From the NCBI GenBank assembly GCA_002964805.2, contig PUDQ02000033.1, positions 1,488,001 through 1,552,000 on the forward strand: a stretch of 64,000 nt of DNA, given 5' to 3'. A program made the position numbers and the translations under genes. The DNA is from Trametes villosa. Its lineage: Eukaryota > Basidiomycota > Agaricomycetes > Polyporales > Polyporaceae. Position 1 is the first letter of the stretch. Each line of letters starts with the position of its first letter. The notes beneath the pieces are model-generated. The model made no database searches. It saw only the letters and a program-made list of their open reading frames with translations, and had not been told where the DNA came from. Positions 23,571 to 35,298 of this stretch are shown here, piece by piece.

Positions 23571-25318
23571 CTAGATGTCAGCATACAGTGCGTCATCGGT
23601 CCCGTCGTCCCAGTAGTGGTCAGAGTCTGTGTCGTTCTCGACGGGAGGCCCAGCCTCTGCTGCCTCCGTCGCATCTACCGTCGCCCCTCCCGCGCCAGCG
23701 CCCATACCCTCCATGCGGTCCTCCACGCTCGCGTAAAGGTGTTCGTCGCCCTGGGTGTCTTTCCAGTACATGTCCCAGTCCTCGTCTTGGTCGGGCTGGC
23801 TGGACGGCACCACGGACTGGCTTACAGGTGGCACGCTGCCGGGGGTAGACTGGGGCGCCGAGCCGCTCGCGTACGAGAGGGACTGTAGGTATCGGGGCTG
23901 CGACTGCCCACTGCTGCTCGATGACGACGCGGTGCTCTGCGGTTGAGAGAACCCGTGACTGGTCGGAACGGCGCTCGATGCGGGCGGGGTCCCATTCTGC
24001 GAGGGCGGGTCGTACATGTGAGTCGGGGGCGGCTGCTCCTCTGGGGCAATCCCGACGACGCCCTCGTCGAATATTACGTAGTCGCAGAACGCCGGCGGGG
24101 CGGCCGACGAGAAGATGACGCTGAACCTGCGGAACGGGACTGACTCGTCCCCCGCAGCTCCTGTGCTCTCCGCCTTGCCTCCGTCGAGCTTTCGCCGCTT
24201 CGGCGATCGCCCACCCTGGTCCCGTGGGCGCACATCGGAGCGTGGGCGGGTGCGGGTCGTCCGGCTCATCATGATGCGCGCGTTGAGTTGGTTCGGCCAG
24301 ACGTGCCCTAAGATGGCCTCGTGCGAGTCCTCGCCGCGGAGCGTGTGCGCGCGGCAGAACCAGCGGGACTGGTCCGAGAACCGCAGCTCGCCGGGGCCTC
24401 TATCGCCGCCGTCTTGCCGAGGAAAGGTGTTGCCTGTGGCGCCGAGTACCACAACCGCAAGGCGGTACTTGGATATGAGGCGGTGGAGGAGCATCGAGAG
24501 TTTCCGGAGATGACGCGCACGGAGGATCTTGTCATCCTCGTACCTCTCGTCCCTGGCAGCGTCGAAGACGTCCGTGACGGTGTCGATGATGATGAGCTTC
24601 ACGGGCTTGGCTCCGGGCTTGTTGGCTCGTCCGTCCGCGATGGCGGGCACGCTCTCGACGAGTACCTTCTCCAGACCGACGAAGAAGGGCGCCTTGACGG
24701 TGTCGATATCCGCGATTCCACAGTGCTCCGGGGAGAGCAAAGGGTGTTTGAGTAGGATCTGTTCTGCGCGTTGCGTCGCGAGTCCTTCTCTGGTGGTGAT
24801 GTAGCATGTCGCGCCGGATAGACCGCCCAGGTGCTCCGGAAGCTGCACCGTCAGGGATAGTTGGAGTGCAAGTTGGGTCTTTCCTGCGTTACTGTCGGGA
24901 ATTGGTAAGCCACATATATGAGTTGTACAACGATACAATGTCACCTACTTCTCCCCGGATATATCCCACAGCATTCCGGTCCTGATACCCCCACCGAGCA
25001 CTTCGTCCAGTTGAGTATCTCCCGTGGTGAACTTCTCCTCGCCTAGGTGTGCGATGTCACTGAGCAACTGCGGCTGAAGCGCGAGCTCTTTGCATACGAG
25101 GTCTATGAGGGCATCCATCTCGCGAAGTGGCATCATGCATTTCTTCGCTGTCTCCACTGGCGACTTGGTGAGCAGGTCCGAAACCGTCTGCACTTTGCCT
25201 ACTCGCTGTCGTCAGCTACGTCCATCATCCGGTATGCTTAAAACACCGTACGCCTTGCTAAGAGCATCTTCTGGGCCATAGTTAGGCATTCGAGGTCTGC
25301 GAGGAACCTGGACTCCAT
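23571..25318 (-). CDS. RAD57: RAD57/XRCC3-like RecA-family recombination protein
   Basis: Rad51 paralogue that, with Rad55, stabilises Rad51 filaments in homologous recombination. The protein is about 548 residues, start ATG 25318. The N-terminus LADLECLTMAQKMLLARRKV followed by QTVSDLLTKSP is the Rad57-type helix-hairpin region. The ATPase core holds FTTGDTQLDEVLGGGIRTGM, Walker A GEKSNAGKTQ (the intron falls just before S), Walker B KLIIIDTVTD, and the late motif HVWPNQLNARIMMSRTTRTR. A long C-terminal region (about residues 385-548) is low-complexity, Pro/Ser/Gln-rich and ends acidic (SDHYWDDGTDDALYADI). The first intron can be read with donor GTACGG (phase fits MESRFLAD..) or GTGTTT (fits another frame); the first gives the better family match. 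Confidence 0.87.
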
Positions 25319-25589
25319 CTTTCTCTGTGAACGGGCCGACGGTGGCTGAAGAAGGGGCAACGACGCGTCGGGGTGATCGACGTTCGCGGGCAAGACGCGA
25401 TCGAGCGCTGATGCGGGGTTTTACCTCCTCACCCACGTGATCGCGACGGCTAGCGAGAGCAGACCACAGCGGCGATATCCAAGGCTGAAGGAAAACATAG
25501 GTCCGTATGTACAGGCTGCTGAAGAGGTATACAATCCTAGTCTACATAGAAGCACATCCAGTCCCAACGAAACGCCCTGCGGCCACCTC

Positions 25590-28500
25590 TCACTGGCGCC
25601 TGCCCACAGACTGCGTCGACTCCGTCCGGCCGAGCAGCCCTCCCACTACGTTCGTCACGGTGTCGGTGATCTGCCGCGGCTGCGTCTGTGCGTGCTTCAC
25701 GTAGAACAGCCGCACCGCTGTATTGTTCCATATGCCCAGTGGTGTCATCCCGCGCACGTATATCTCCCCCCAGATTAGCGAGGTTAGCCACACGATCGAC
25801 GCCTCCGACCACTTGATAGATCGTGAAGTCAGCTTCAGCAGATTATGAGGCAAACAAGAGCTTACCATGAATCGTCGGGGAGAGAGTGGTGGGGGTTTGG
25901 GCAGCACTTGGTCCAGGCTGGCGCTCCTCAGCATGTCGGTGATTGCACTGGTTGCAGTCGCGGCGCTGAGCGATGACTTCAAGTTCTGGACTTTCGGTAG
26001 CAGCTCCGAAATTACTAGGAGGATCGTATCCAAAGGCAACCTAAGGAGGAAGATAGATCAGCTTATGCTCCAAGTATAATATCTCATTACTTACCCTTGC
26101 TGCCACGATGCAACCTGGACGCACTCGGTGAGCAAGCCTCACTCATTGATGTTAGGAAAGAACTTACCCAATCCTGCGTAGGTACGAACCCGTTCCTCCC
26201 GACGCCCGACGCGGCCAACCGCTCCAAGCTCCCCGTCATGTCTCCCGACAACGACCGCCCCGCCCGCATCTTCCCCCTCGCCTTCTCCGACACCCCCGGC
26301 GCAGCCGACCCTCCCATCTGTGTCTCCGACACCGTCGGCGACATCAACGGCCGTGTCGACGCCAGCTCTTCTTCGCCCGCGCGCATCCGGCCGTCGGGCA
26401 GGGTGTCCGTCGATGCGAGGTCCAGCGAGCCCATCTCCTCATCGCGCTGCAGCAGCCTCGCCTTCTCGCTCGGCAGCCCGCCGCCGCCCTCCTCCTCGTC
26501 TCGAGGCGCGCGGGTCTTGCCCTTGTCGACTGCACCGCGCGCCTGCTCCTCCTTGCGCTGCTGCACGCGGCGGATCTCGCGCAGGCCGCGCGCGAGCGTG
26601 AACGTGCCGAGCTCTTCAAACGGCCGGTGTGCGTGCAGGAGCGCGTAGACGAGGTTTGGATTGTCCGCGAGGGCGTGCAGGAGCACGCCGTTGAACGCCT
26701 CGAGCACGAAGAAGAGCAGCCGCGGGTGGCCCTCGTCCGAGAGCAGGAAGGACGGGTTTGAGAAGGCGTTGAAGAGCTGCAGGAGGCGCGCGGAGGACGT
26801 CACGCTGAGGTTCTTGAAGTAAGGCGCGGAGTTGGAGAGCGCGATGATGAGGGCGGGATAGAGCGAGTTGAGGCTGCCGGAGGTCGTGGCGACCATGGAA
26901 TATATGGCCTATTCAGGGTGTGTCAGAGCAGCCGGAGGGCAAAGGCATTGCTTGACGTACGTGGACCATGAAATCACCAGCCGTGCCCGGTGTCGCCCAC
27001 TTCTGAGGTATCTGGGCCTTCAGAGGAGAGCCGAGTTTGGCCCCAAATGCACGTTCAGCGGACAAACTTTGGATCATGTAGGACAGCACACGGCACATGC
27101 CATGTTGCTCTGCCTCACGATTATCAGCAAATGAGTGCAGTGCTGCAACTATAGCACCTACCTGGCTTATCCTTGATTTCAAGACCATAACATAACAGGT
27201 ATGCCACGACGTCCATACCCTTCTCAGAGTCGAGCAGGTACGCTCGGAATTTCTGTGGGGGTGAGATCAGCGCACACGCATGCGGGGGATTTCAAAGCGC
27301 GTACCTTGTTGAGCTCAAGCATTTTCCACAGGAAGACCACTATCACGCTGTCAGTGCAAATGCCGATAGCACAGCGGGTGGTCGTACTTACCCGCTTCGA
27401 CCATGTATGACACAGATTTCCTGGAGCCGGGCAGGAGCCCGTGCAAAGTCGACATCTCCGTCTCCAATATACTGACCACGCCGTTCAGGATGAACGTGAA
27501 GTCCGATGGCCGATGCTATCACACGTCCACTGAGCCTTATCCCCGTTCTTCGGGCGTGGACGACTCACCAGCTTCGCGATGAAGTACCGGAACGCGTTCG
27601 TCTTCGCCGTCGGGCCAAACGTCTGCCCCTCCACGATCACGTCTCGCGCACGCCCGCTCTGGAAGTCGAGCAGCACGCAGAGCACCTGGAAGGATATCGC
27701 GACGAGCGCCGTGCGCGGGTCCTCGCCCTTCATGAGCAGGTGGTTGTACGGCAGGCGGCCCGCAACGGTGCCCATCACGTTCGCGCCCGCGGCCGGGTGC
27801 GCCGCATTGACCGCGGTGTTCATGAGCGAGCAGAGCACGGTGAGCACGTCGCGGCGGGGCAGGTTCTGCACGAAGTGCAGCGTGTATTGGGACGGCGAGG
27901 TGAAGAGCGCGGAGGGCGGGATGTAGATCTGGCGCGAGAGAAGGACGAGGAGTAGCCGGAGAACTTCGGTCTTGTTCGTGTCGTATTGATGGCTGGGACC
28001 TGGGTCTGTCGTCGACCCTACGCCTTTCTCCCTAAGCACTGAGGTCAGTATTGTGGGCGACAGACGGAAGCTGTCTGGGGCGTACCAAATAACATAGTTG
28101 ATCTTGTAGTGGTCCACTTGAATCTTGGTTGGTAGCGTAAACCCGCAACAAAACATAAGGTCGATGAGACAGCTAAACAGCCGTTCCGCAATGGACGGCA
28201 TAGTCTCCTTCGCCTTCTCCGGGTCTGTCGTCTGCGCCCCCGCCGCCGGCTGCCGTGGTGGGGATTTTGGTACACGCGCACGGCCGTTCCCCCCCTCATC
28301 CTCGTCGCTCTCATCCTCGTCCTCGATCACGAACTGAGCCTGCGCACTCGCCTCATCCACCGCCGGGCCTGCGGCCCCACTCGCCGCTGCGGGCACGGGC
28401 ACACGCTTCCACAGCACCTCCTGCTCGAACCGGCTCGGCTCGCTCTCGATCTCGAACACGGCGGGGAGCACGCGCTGGAGGATGCGGATGCAGTTGAGGA

Positions 28501-29139
28501 CCTCCTTCGTCGTGTTGCGCTCGGCGCCGGCGCCGGAGGCGCCGCGCATGAGCGTGGACGCGAAGGAGGTAACGGACGCAGGGGTCGCGGGGAAGGTGTG
28601 GTCCGAGACGAGGTTGAAGAGCCGCGCGGTGATCACGCGAATGAGCGTCGCGACGTTCTCGGGGGCCTCGTAGAGCGCGCGGCGGACTGTGGGTGGGGGC
28701 AGAGGGCGGTCAGTGAGGTTGCCGAGGTTCCGAAGCTCAGATGTTCATAAGCTGGAAGACAAACGTACCATCGTTGTGCGTTATGAGCGTGAAGACGTCC
28801 GACGCGGAGTCAAACAGCACGACATACTACAAGAGCGCGAGGCAGGGTAAGGTCAATACGCTGTGCAGCAAGTGCTATATGCGGGGCTGGATACTACTCG
28901 CCTGCTCCCAGTATGAGTCCTTCTCCGATATGTTCTGCACGCACCGCACACGGAAGCATACCCGTTCATCTCTCTCTCCATATCCTCGTAGTCTGGAGCG
29001 TCGCACTCACGCGTGTGGTGGCCAGCTTCGCGATGCCGCCCGGCTGGCTGCGGAAGGCCAGCTTGGGCTGGTCGCCGAGCAGGTTAAACGGGTCCGGGAT
29101 CTTCTGCGGCAGCTTGGAGAACATCTTCAGGCCGTCCAT
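25590..29139 (-). CDS. HID1: HID1-domain protein (Ftp105/Hid1 family)
   Basis: Large Golgi-associated protein family; human HID1 acts in trans-Golgi/dense-core vesicle sorting and S. pombe Ftp105 localises the deubiquitinase Ubp5 to the Golgi. About 900 residues in many exons. The N-terminus (MDGLKMFSKLPQKIPDPF, KLAFRSQPGGIAKLATTR) is followed by EKDSYWEQ, SASDVFTLITHND and ALYEAPENVATLIRVITARL, which match the family start. Middle landmarks are EVLNCIRILQRVLPAVFE, TNKTEVLRLLLVLLSRQIYI and GRLPYNHLLMKGEDPRTALV. The C-terminus has IPLDTILLVISELLPKVQ-like sequence and SIVWLTSLIWGEIYVRGMTP, ending TQSVGRRQ. Intron 2 (28827-28901) has a GC donor. Stop codon ends at 25590. Confidence 0.9.
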
Positions 29140-29579
29140 AATTGCGACCGCAGGGCTGCCTGGACGCAGTAAAATACAGAGTGCAGCGGAGGGAGAGAGA
29201 CGGTGCGGAGGTTTGGTGGCCGGCCGAGAGATTCTGGAGAGGTACACGGGCGCTTCGCGAATTTGGCGGTGCTAACCGCGATCTCAGATCGGGCTATGGC
29301 AGGCACATCTCGCCGCCACCGATGAACGACGCAGCGGTCGAGCAGAACAGTCTTTGCTGGGACGAAATTCCCGGCATGTATAGGGGGTAGCAGTACTAGT
29401 CGAGGTCGTTTTACATTGCGACAGAGAGCGTCTTTTGCTACATCCTAGCGTACAAGACTGATGGTTCGTGAAGCAGGTGATAGTATCGTTGTACATTGCG
29501 CGGTATCGTACACGCCACCGTGACTGCCCGTCGCGCCGTCCTATGCGTATCCTACAGAGCGCTCGCATTAGAGATGCGC
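29140..29579. promoter_or_regulatory. HID1 promoter and GAD 3' flank
   Basis: About 440 bases upstream of HID1 and downstream of the glutamate decarboxylase stop codon. No core promoter element was recognised with confidence. Confidence 0.35.
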
Positions 29580-31525
29580 TCAGCACTGCTTGGCGTAAGT
29601 GCCGTTCGACTGGCTGCCGGAGCCCTCCTCGAGCTTGCCGTGGTGGCCCTCGACGGTCTTGCGGCCCTGGAGCGCGTTCAGCGCGTGGACGGGGTTGTCC
29701 GACTTCATCAGGCCCTCCATGACCTCGATCTACACACCCCTCCGTCAGCAACTGGATAACGGGAAGAAAATGCGAATCCACTCACAATGTCCGCGACGAG
29801 GCGGTCGACCATCACGGCGGTCATGTTCTCGCGCACGACGACGCGCAGGATCTCGACGTTTTGCAGGTTGGGCGCGAGCTCGTAGTTGGGCACGATCCAG
29901 CCCTTCGCGCGCAGCAGGACTTGCACCCACTTCTGCTGCACGTCGGGGTGGTTCTGCTTGAACTCGTCCGTGAAGCGGAACGACACGACGGGCAGTCCCG
30001 GCACATAGTTCTGCAAGCGGATATGTTATCGTCAGGAGCTGCAACAAACACGGGTGGTTCGGAACTCACCTCGATGTTCTCCTCATCGAAACCGACGGCG
30101 GCCTTCGCGGCAGTGGCGATGCTGGGAGCTGGCCTATGAATGTCGCTAAGAACGGTGAAGAGGCCACTCTTCTCAAGGGCACGACTCAGAAGCCGCGCGT
30201 TCTTGAGGTCCGCCAGCGCGACGTTGCGGTAGCCCTCGAAGCCGAGGTGCACGAAGTTGAAGTACTGCGCGATGATCGGGTGCGCGGGGCGCGAGAAGTT
30301 GAGCGAGAACGAGTACTCGACCGAGCCGAGGTAGTGCAGCTCGAAGATGAGGTCCTTCGGCAGGAACTTCTTCGCGCGCCAGACGACCCAGCCGACGCCG
30401 ACGTACGCGAGGCCGAACTTGTGGCCGGACGCGTTGATGGAGACGACGCGCGGGATGCGGAAGTCCCACTCGAGCTTGGGCGTCGCGAAGGGCGCGACGA
30501 AGCCGCCGGACGCGCCGTCGACGTGGATGGGCACGGAGATGCCGGTGCGCGCCTCGTACTCGTCGAGGAGGTCGGCCATCTCCTTCACTGGCTCGTAGTG
30601 GCCGGTGTAGGTGCCTATACGAAGGTTTAAGGGGTCAACCAGGTTCCCTTCGAATCGGCTGGGGGTACGCACTTCCGAGAATGACGTAGACACCGATCGT
30701 GTTCTCGTCGATGTATTCCATCGCACGCTTCGGGTCGAGACGATACTGGCTCTCTTCCGAGATGGGGACGAGACGCGTCTCGACGTCGAAGTAACGCGCG
30801 AACTTCTCGAGGGCGACCTGGGCGTTGGCTCCCATGACGATGTTGGGACCCGGCTCGTGGATGGACTTCCCGGCAGCCTTGCGCTTCTCTTGCCAGATGC
30901 GCTTCATCGCGAGGCCACCGAGCTGGATCGCCTCGGACGATCCGGTCGTAGCGGTGCCGATCGCTTGGCTCGTAGAAGGAGCGTGCCAGAGATCAGCGAG
31001 TTGGGAGACGCAGCGGGTATGGATGACCTCTGACAGAACAAGGTGAGCACGGATCTCCTCGAAACGCCGTGAAATGCTTACGGGTCATTGGGTATTCGTC
31101 TTGGTCGATGAGGTTTTTGGAGAGGTTCTCCATCATGAGCTGATCAGCTTGCTTCGGCATCCAGGTGTGAACGAAGGAGGCCAGATTGAGAGCTGGTGAA
31201 CCATCGAGGGAGAGTTCGTCGTGGATGAGCTGATATGCTGCCTCCGCATCCACGCCCTTCGAGGGAAGCTTGTACTTCGGGATGGGGTCTGTGCCATAGC
31301 GGGCGCCGTAGGCATGATCGGCCTGGTGGTTGATAGAGCTACGGACGTGGTGGCCCTTGTGGTCCTACAAAACGTTGAGCGACCTAACGATATATACTGG
31401 ACACCTTTACTCCTACCTTTGCGGACTGGATGAGCTGATCGGCGTTCAGATGCTGCACAATATAAAAAGTCAGTGTCGCGCGCGCTGATGGGACGATTGC
31501 GAGCGCAAACCTTGGAGAGAGACAT
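29580..31525 (-). CDS. GAD1: Glutamate decarboxylase
   Basis: PLP-dependent enzyme converting glutamate to GABA, the first step of the GABA shunt (acid and oxidative stress). About 530 residues. The first exon is tiny (MSLSK), joined to [11 protein letters not shown]. Family motifs: [59 protein letters not shown], the PLP-aspartate strand [16 protein letters not shown], and the PLP-lysine in [20 protein letters not shown]. The C-terminal domain includes [13 protein letters not shown] and [20 protein letters not shown], ending NGTYAKQC with TGA at 29582-29580. No plant-type calmodulin-binding tail is apparent. A TATAAAG box sits about 50 bases upstream. It is divergent from POLD2. Confidence 0.96.
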
Positions 31526-31575
31526 GTTGTAGGTCGAGGAGAAGGGGGGTGGGGGATAAACCGACGCGCCTGAGG

Positions 31576-31582
31576 CTTTATA
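31576..31582 (-). promoter_or_regulatory. TATA box of glutamate decarboxylase gene
   Basis: TATAAAG on the minus strand, 50 bases upstream of the ATG at 31525, a typical spacing for a short 5' UTR. Confidence 0.6.
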
Positions 31583-32181
31583 TGTTGCGCGGGGATGGTG
31601 ACGAGCAAGTATTAATAGAGCAGGACCGTTCTGAGTTCAGGATGTGGACCATGCGGTGACATCATACGCTGTGCAACCAGGAACGACCGCTGCAGAATGG
31701 CTGCAACGTTGCTACTCCCTGCCGTCACCCTCTCCAATCCGGGTCCGTCCCACACGAGAACCGCTTCATCTGTTGGCGTCCGTTGGGTCCAGACGGTGGA
31801 CGGCGGGTCATGGGGTCATCTCAGCGCGTTGCAAGTTTTCCGTCAGACAGTTCGTGCTCATGATGCCCGTTGAATGCCTTCCCAAGGGAGCGGGAGATGC
31901 TGCGAGTGGCGAGACGCGTAAAGAGCGCAGCTCGTCCAGCTGAAGCTAATGTCATTACGAACTTTGGCGAGCTGCGGTCTCGACGCGGAGAGGAGAGAAG
32001 GAGCACAACCTCTGGAGCGCTGAAGAGCTCCCCGAGACCGCGGCCCGGGTTTCCGCAAGAAGCCAAACAAGGCCAACGTGACGCGCCTTGCGCGAATCGC
32101 GTCGACGCGTCCGACGCGTTTGCCGTCTGCCACACTCCTCTCGCCTCGATTTCTCGCCCGCCTCGCCCCGGTGCACGCGTC
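31583..32181. promoter_or_regulatory. Divergent region between GAD and POLD2
   Basis: About 600 bases between the GAD TATA box and the POLD2 start. Open frames of about 110-130 codons on either strand (31821-32244) look like GC-driven shadows. No further element was recognised. Confidence 0.4.
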
Positions 32182-34072
32182 ATGGCCGTCTTCGACCCAA
32201 TGTGAGGGAGGCACTACTCCGCAGGAGCCATAGGCTGACCACAAAATAGCCCTATACCCTCCGCTCCACTTACACGCCCCTCCTCGACGGTTATGCCTCC
32301 ACCCGAAGATGCTTCATTCATCATCAAATCCACAGACAAGTCGTACAAGCACCAATACTCCAATATCTATTTCGTCCGCCTCCGCGCGCTGAGGCAACAC
32401 GTAGAGCAGCGCGCAAAGGGTCGTTGGAATGAGGTTGCAGGTGCGTACACTTTGGATGTGGCGGAGGAGTCCGCGGTTACGATCCTTGTCATCCTGCAGG
32501 CGACCCCGTCTTCGTACCCCGCGTCCTCGATGTGGAAAAGGGTCAACTATGCTTTATTATTGGTACCGTCTATATGGACATGCCCCTCAAGCCAAACGTC
32601 CTCGAGGACGTCGCACGGGATGTGAGTCGCTGCATTGCATCTTACGTGGCTGGAAACATACCTCATCCACTCGACAGCGTTCAATACCCGCTCCACCCCC
32701 ACGAGAAAAATACTACTCCGACGAAGACAGCATCATGCTGGAAGATGAGTCCGGGCGCATTTGCCTCGTAGGCGAAAGGATTCGCTCGGCATGTCTAGTA
32801 ACAGGCGTCATCCTTGGTGCTCTCGGAATTGAGACCCACGACGGGAGCTTCGAAGTAGTCGACCTGTGTTACCCCGGAATGGCACCACAACCCTCCGCAG
32901 GTCTTGAATGGCCCGCACCAAAGACTGGCAAGGGTGATGCTATGGATGTGGACGGTACGTGAAGATGTGCAGTTTACAACTCATCTCCCCTCATGTGAGA
33001 TATACACAGGGTCACCGTCGGCATCCTCTCCCTCCGACGAGTGGGTCGCGCTGGTCTCCGGCTTCGAGGTTGGGTCGACCAACCCAGCAGACGGCCAGAT
33101 ACAAATGCTCGCAGAGTACCTGACGGCGGAAATCAGCGGTCCCGAAGGGCAGTCCCATGCCGCGCGCATTTCCAGGCTTATCATCGCCGGCAACTCGTTA
33201 GGAAACTTGGCCGGACACAATAGCGCTGTCAATGGCGAGTCTGAACGAAAGCCCGTGTGTGCCTCTCCCAAAATATCGCGTTCTACTTATATCTAAGTGT
33301 TGTTCTGCAGAGACGGTACGGGAACGACGCGACCTCGTTCACCCCGCATCCAACGCAAAACCTCGCGGCACATCTCACGGACGTCTGTCGCTCAATGCCC
33401 GTCCATCTGCTCCCAGGGCCGTCAGACCCTGCCGCAACGATTCTCCCCCAACAACCCCTCCCACGCGCTATGTTTGGCGGCGCCTCGCACTATGCCACTT
33501 TCGCGTCCGAGTCAAATCCGACTTACATACACCTCGCTCCGAGCGAGCCCTCCACACAATCGTCCTCCCGAGCATCTCAACCGGGTGCGTCCACCTCAAA
33601 ATCCAAGACGAATGGTACCTCCACAAAGGGCCAGGCCGCGAAACCGGCGAGAACGATCTTCGTGCACTCAGGTCAGCCCGTCGACGACATGTTCAAGTAC
33701 GTGCCGACCCCACCGATCTCGCGCCTCACCCTCGCGGAAGCGACCCTGCGCTGGCGACACATGGCACCCACAGCTCCCGACACGCTCTGGTGCCACCCAT
33801 ACTTCGCCAAGGACCCGTTCGTGATCACCCAGACCCCAGACATCTACGTGGTCGGGAACCAGCCGGCGTTCGCGACGAAGCTGGTACACGACGACGAGCA
33901 GGACGAGGATGAGAGCGGGGGGCGGTCGCAGAAGCGGTGCCGGATTGTGCTGCTGCCAAGCTTCAAGGATGCGGGTTTGCTGGTGCTAGTCAACCTGAGG
34001 ACGTTGGCGGTGAGGAAGGTACAGTTCGCGGTCGAGGGCATGAACGGCGGTGGTGGCGACAGAGCGACTTGA
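32182..34072 (+). CDS. POLD2: DNA polymerase delta small subunit (POLD2/Cdc1)
   Basis: B-subunit of replicative DNA polymerase delta: an OB fold followed by an inactivated calcineurin-like phosphoesterase fold. About 530 residues. I start it at ATG 32182: MAVFDPI joins across a short intron (branch site ctgac) in frame to PIPSAPLTRPSSTVMPPPED, although Met 32293 (MPPPEDAS) is an alternative. The family signature follows: FIIKSTDKSYKHQYSNIYFV, RLRALRQHVEQRAKGRW, KGQLCFIIGTVYMDMPLKPN, SGRICLVGERI, WVALVSGFEVGSTN, QMLAEYLTAEISG, and the C-terminal LWCHPYFAKDPFVITQTPDI and YVVGNQPAF. The N-terminal tail before SFIIKS is poorly conserved in the family. TGA ends at 34072. Confidence 0.94.
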
Positions 34073-34326
34073 CCCGCGATGTGCATTGTTGCGGGGTAGC
34101 TGTTGACTTAGCTGGGCTTGGGATTACGACGCCGCTCGTGTACGAATAGAAAGCTTTGCGGCACTTCGGCACGCAACGGCTTTTAGGTCTCTCGCTGTTC
34201 AGGTAAGTGCTGCGTGATATCGCTCCGTTGCTAACTCGCCGCGAAGCTGCGTCCCCATCTCAATTGGTATGTGGACAGAAGTTGAATTCGAAGAGTGGCT
34301 TTGTACAAGGTCCGAGTGCTCATCTA

Positions 34327-35298
34327 CTAGTGGTACAGACGATCGTTGGGGAAACGCTCCACCCAAGTCATGCGCGGCGCGCTCGGCGGCGTCGTCCTCG
34401 GCACCCTCGTCCTCGACCGCGACGGCATCGCCAGCTCCATCTCCCCCAGCAGCGCATCGTCGTCCCCCGCGCCTCCCACACCATGGTCGAGCCCACGGAA
34501 GTGGCGGTGCGTGCCGAAGCGCGAGAGCGATGGCGACAGTGGCGCGGGGGGAGGCGCGTCCGCCGCGGCGCGCAACGCAGGGCTGGCGAGTCGCCGGAAC
34601 ATCATCGGGCGCACGGTCCGCGTCGGCGAGACCGCGGGCATTGACAGAGTGGCGGGCGCGCTCTCGTCGACGGGCGAGGACGGCCACGGCACGGGGGAGG
34701 AGAGCCCGGGCGGGAGGAAGGAGTAGCGCGGCCCGGGCGCGGCGCTGTCCTCCTCGGAGTCGGCGTGTGCGTCCTCTGAGCCCTCGGAGTCGAACGCGTC
34801 TGCGAGGGTGAGCGTGATTGCCGGGTGCGCCTCGTCTTCCTCGTGCGCGGGGTGTGGGTGCTCGCGGTGCATGGCGAGCCCGATCCCGAGGCCGTGCACG
34901 GCCCCCGCGCCGCCGCTGCGCGAGCGCGCGGTGGGCGACATCGGGAAGGAGCCTGCGACGCGGCGGCGCATAGAGCGCGTGGGGATCGCCGTGAACGGCG
35001 TGCCCAGGCCCAGGTCCGCCTGGCGCCGCATTCGCGGGCGCTCGGGGCGCGGCTGGAAGCACGCCATGGGAAGTCCCAGCCCGAGTCCGAGTCCAACGCC
35101 GGCGCGGCGCTGCTGGAAGAGCGTGCGGTCGGCGGGGAAGGAGGTTGGCACGGAGCGGGTGGGGCGGAGGCGCGCGGGGAGCGCGTGCACCTCAAAGCCA
35201 GGGGCGGGGATTGAGATGGTGGCGGTGGAGGAGAGGCTGCGCCCGGAGAGCGTGGCGGGCTCTGAGCGAGCGGGGGTGGGGAAGTATCCGTAAGACAT
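34327..35298 (-). CDS. Hypothetical low-complexity protein
   Basis: One uninterrupted frame of 323 residues from MSYGYFPTPARSEPATLSGR to FPNDRLYH. No family recognised. It is rich in Pro, Ser, Ala and Arg, with a short Gly-Leu repeat (VGLGLGLGLPM), an acidic patch (DSEGSEDAHADSEEDS) and several Ser-Pro sites. I chose the Met at 35298 because sequence upstream of it looks like 5' UTR; the open frame extends to 35598. Two other frames are also open here because of the high GC content, so the call rests on the protein-like start and on the lack of in-frame stops. It lies tail-to-tail with POLD2 (254 bp apart). Confidence 0.5.
   Translation of the reverse strand: MSYGYFPTPARSEPATLSGRSLSSTATISIPAPGFEVHALPARLRPTRSVPTSFPADRTLFQQRRAGVGLGLGLGLPMACFQPRPERPRMRRQADLGLGTPFTAIPTRSMRRRVAGSFPMSPTARSRSGGAGAVHGLGIGLAMHREHPHPAHEEDEAHPAITLTLADAFDSEGSEDAHADSEEDSAAPGPRYSFLPPGLSSPVPWPSSPVDESAPATLSMPAVSPTRTVRPMMFRRLASPALRAAADAPPPAPLSPSLSRFGTHRHFRGLDHGVGGAGDDDALLGEMELAMPSRSRTRVPRTTPPSAPRMTWVERFPNDRLYH

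Noticed and set aside
34199..35062. 287-codon minus-strand frame within the hypothetical-protein locus
   Set aside because: Extreme Arg/Ala/Pro composition in an alternative frame of a GC-rich gene; the frame starting MSYGYFPTP is the better candidate.
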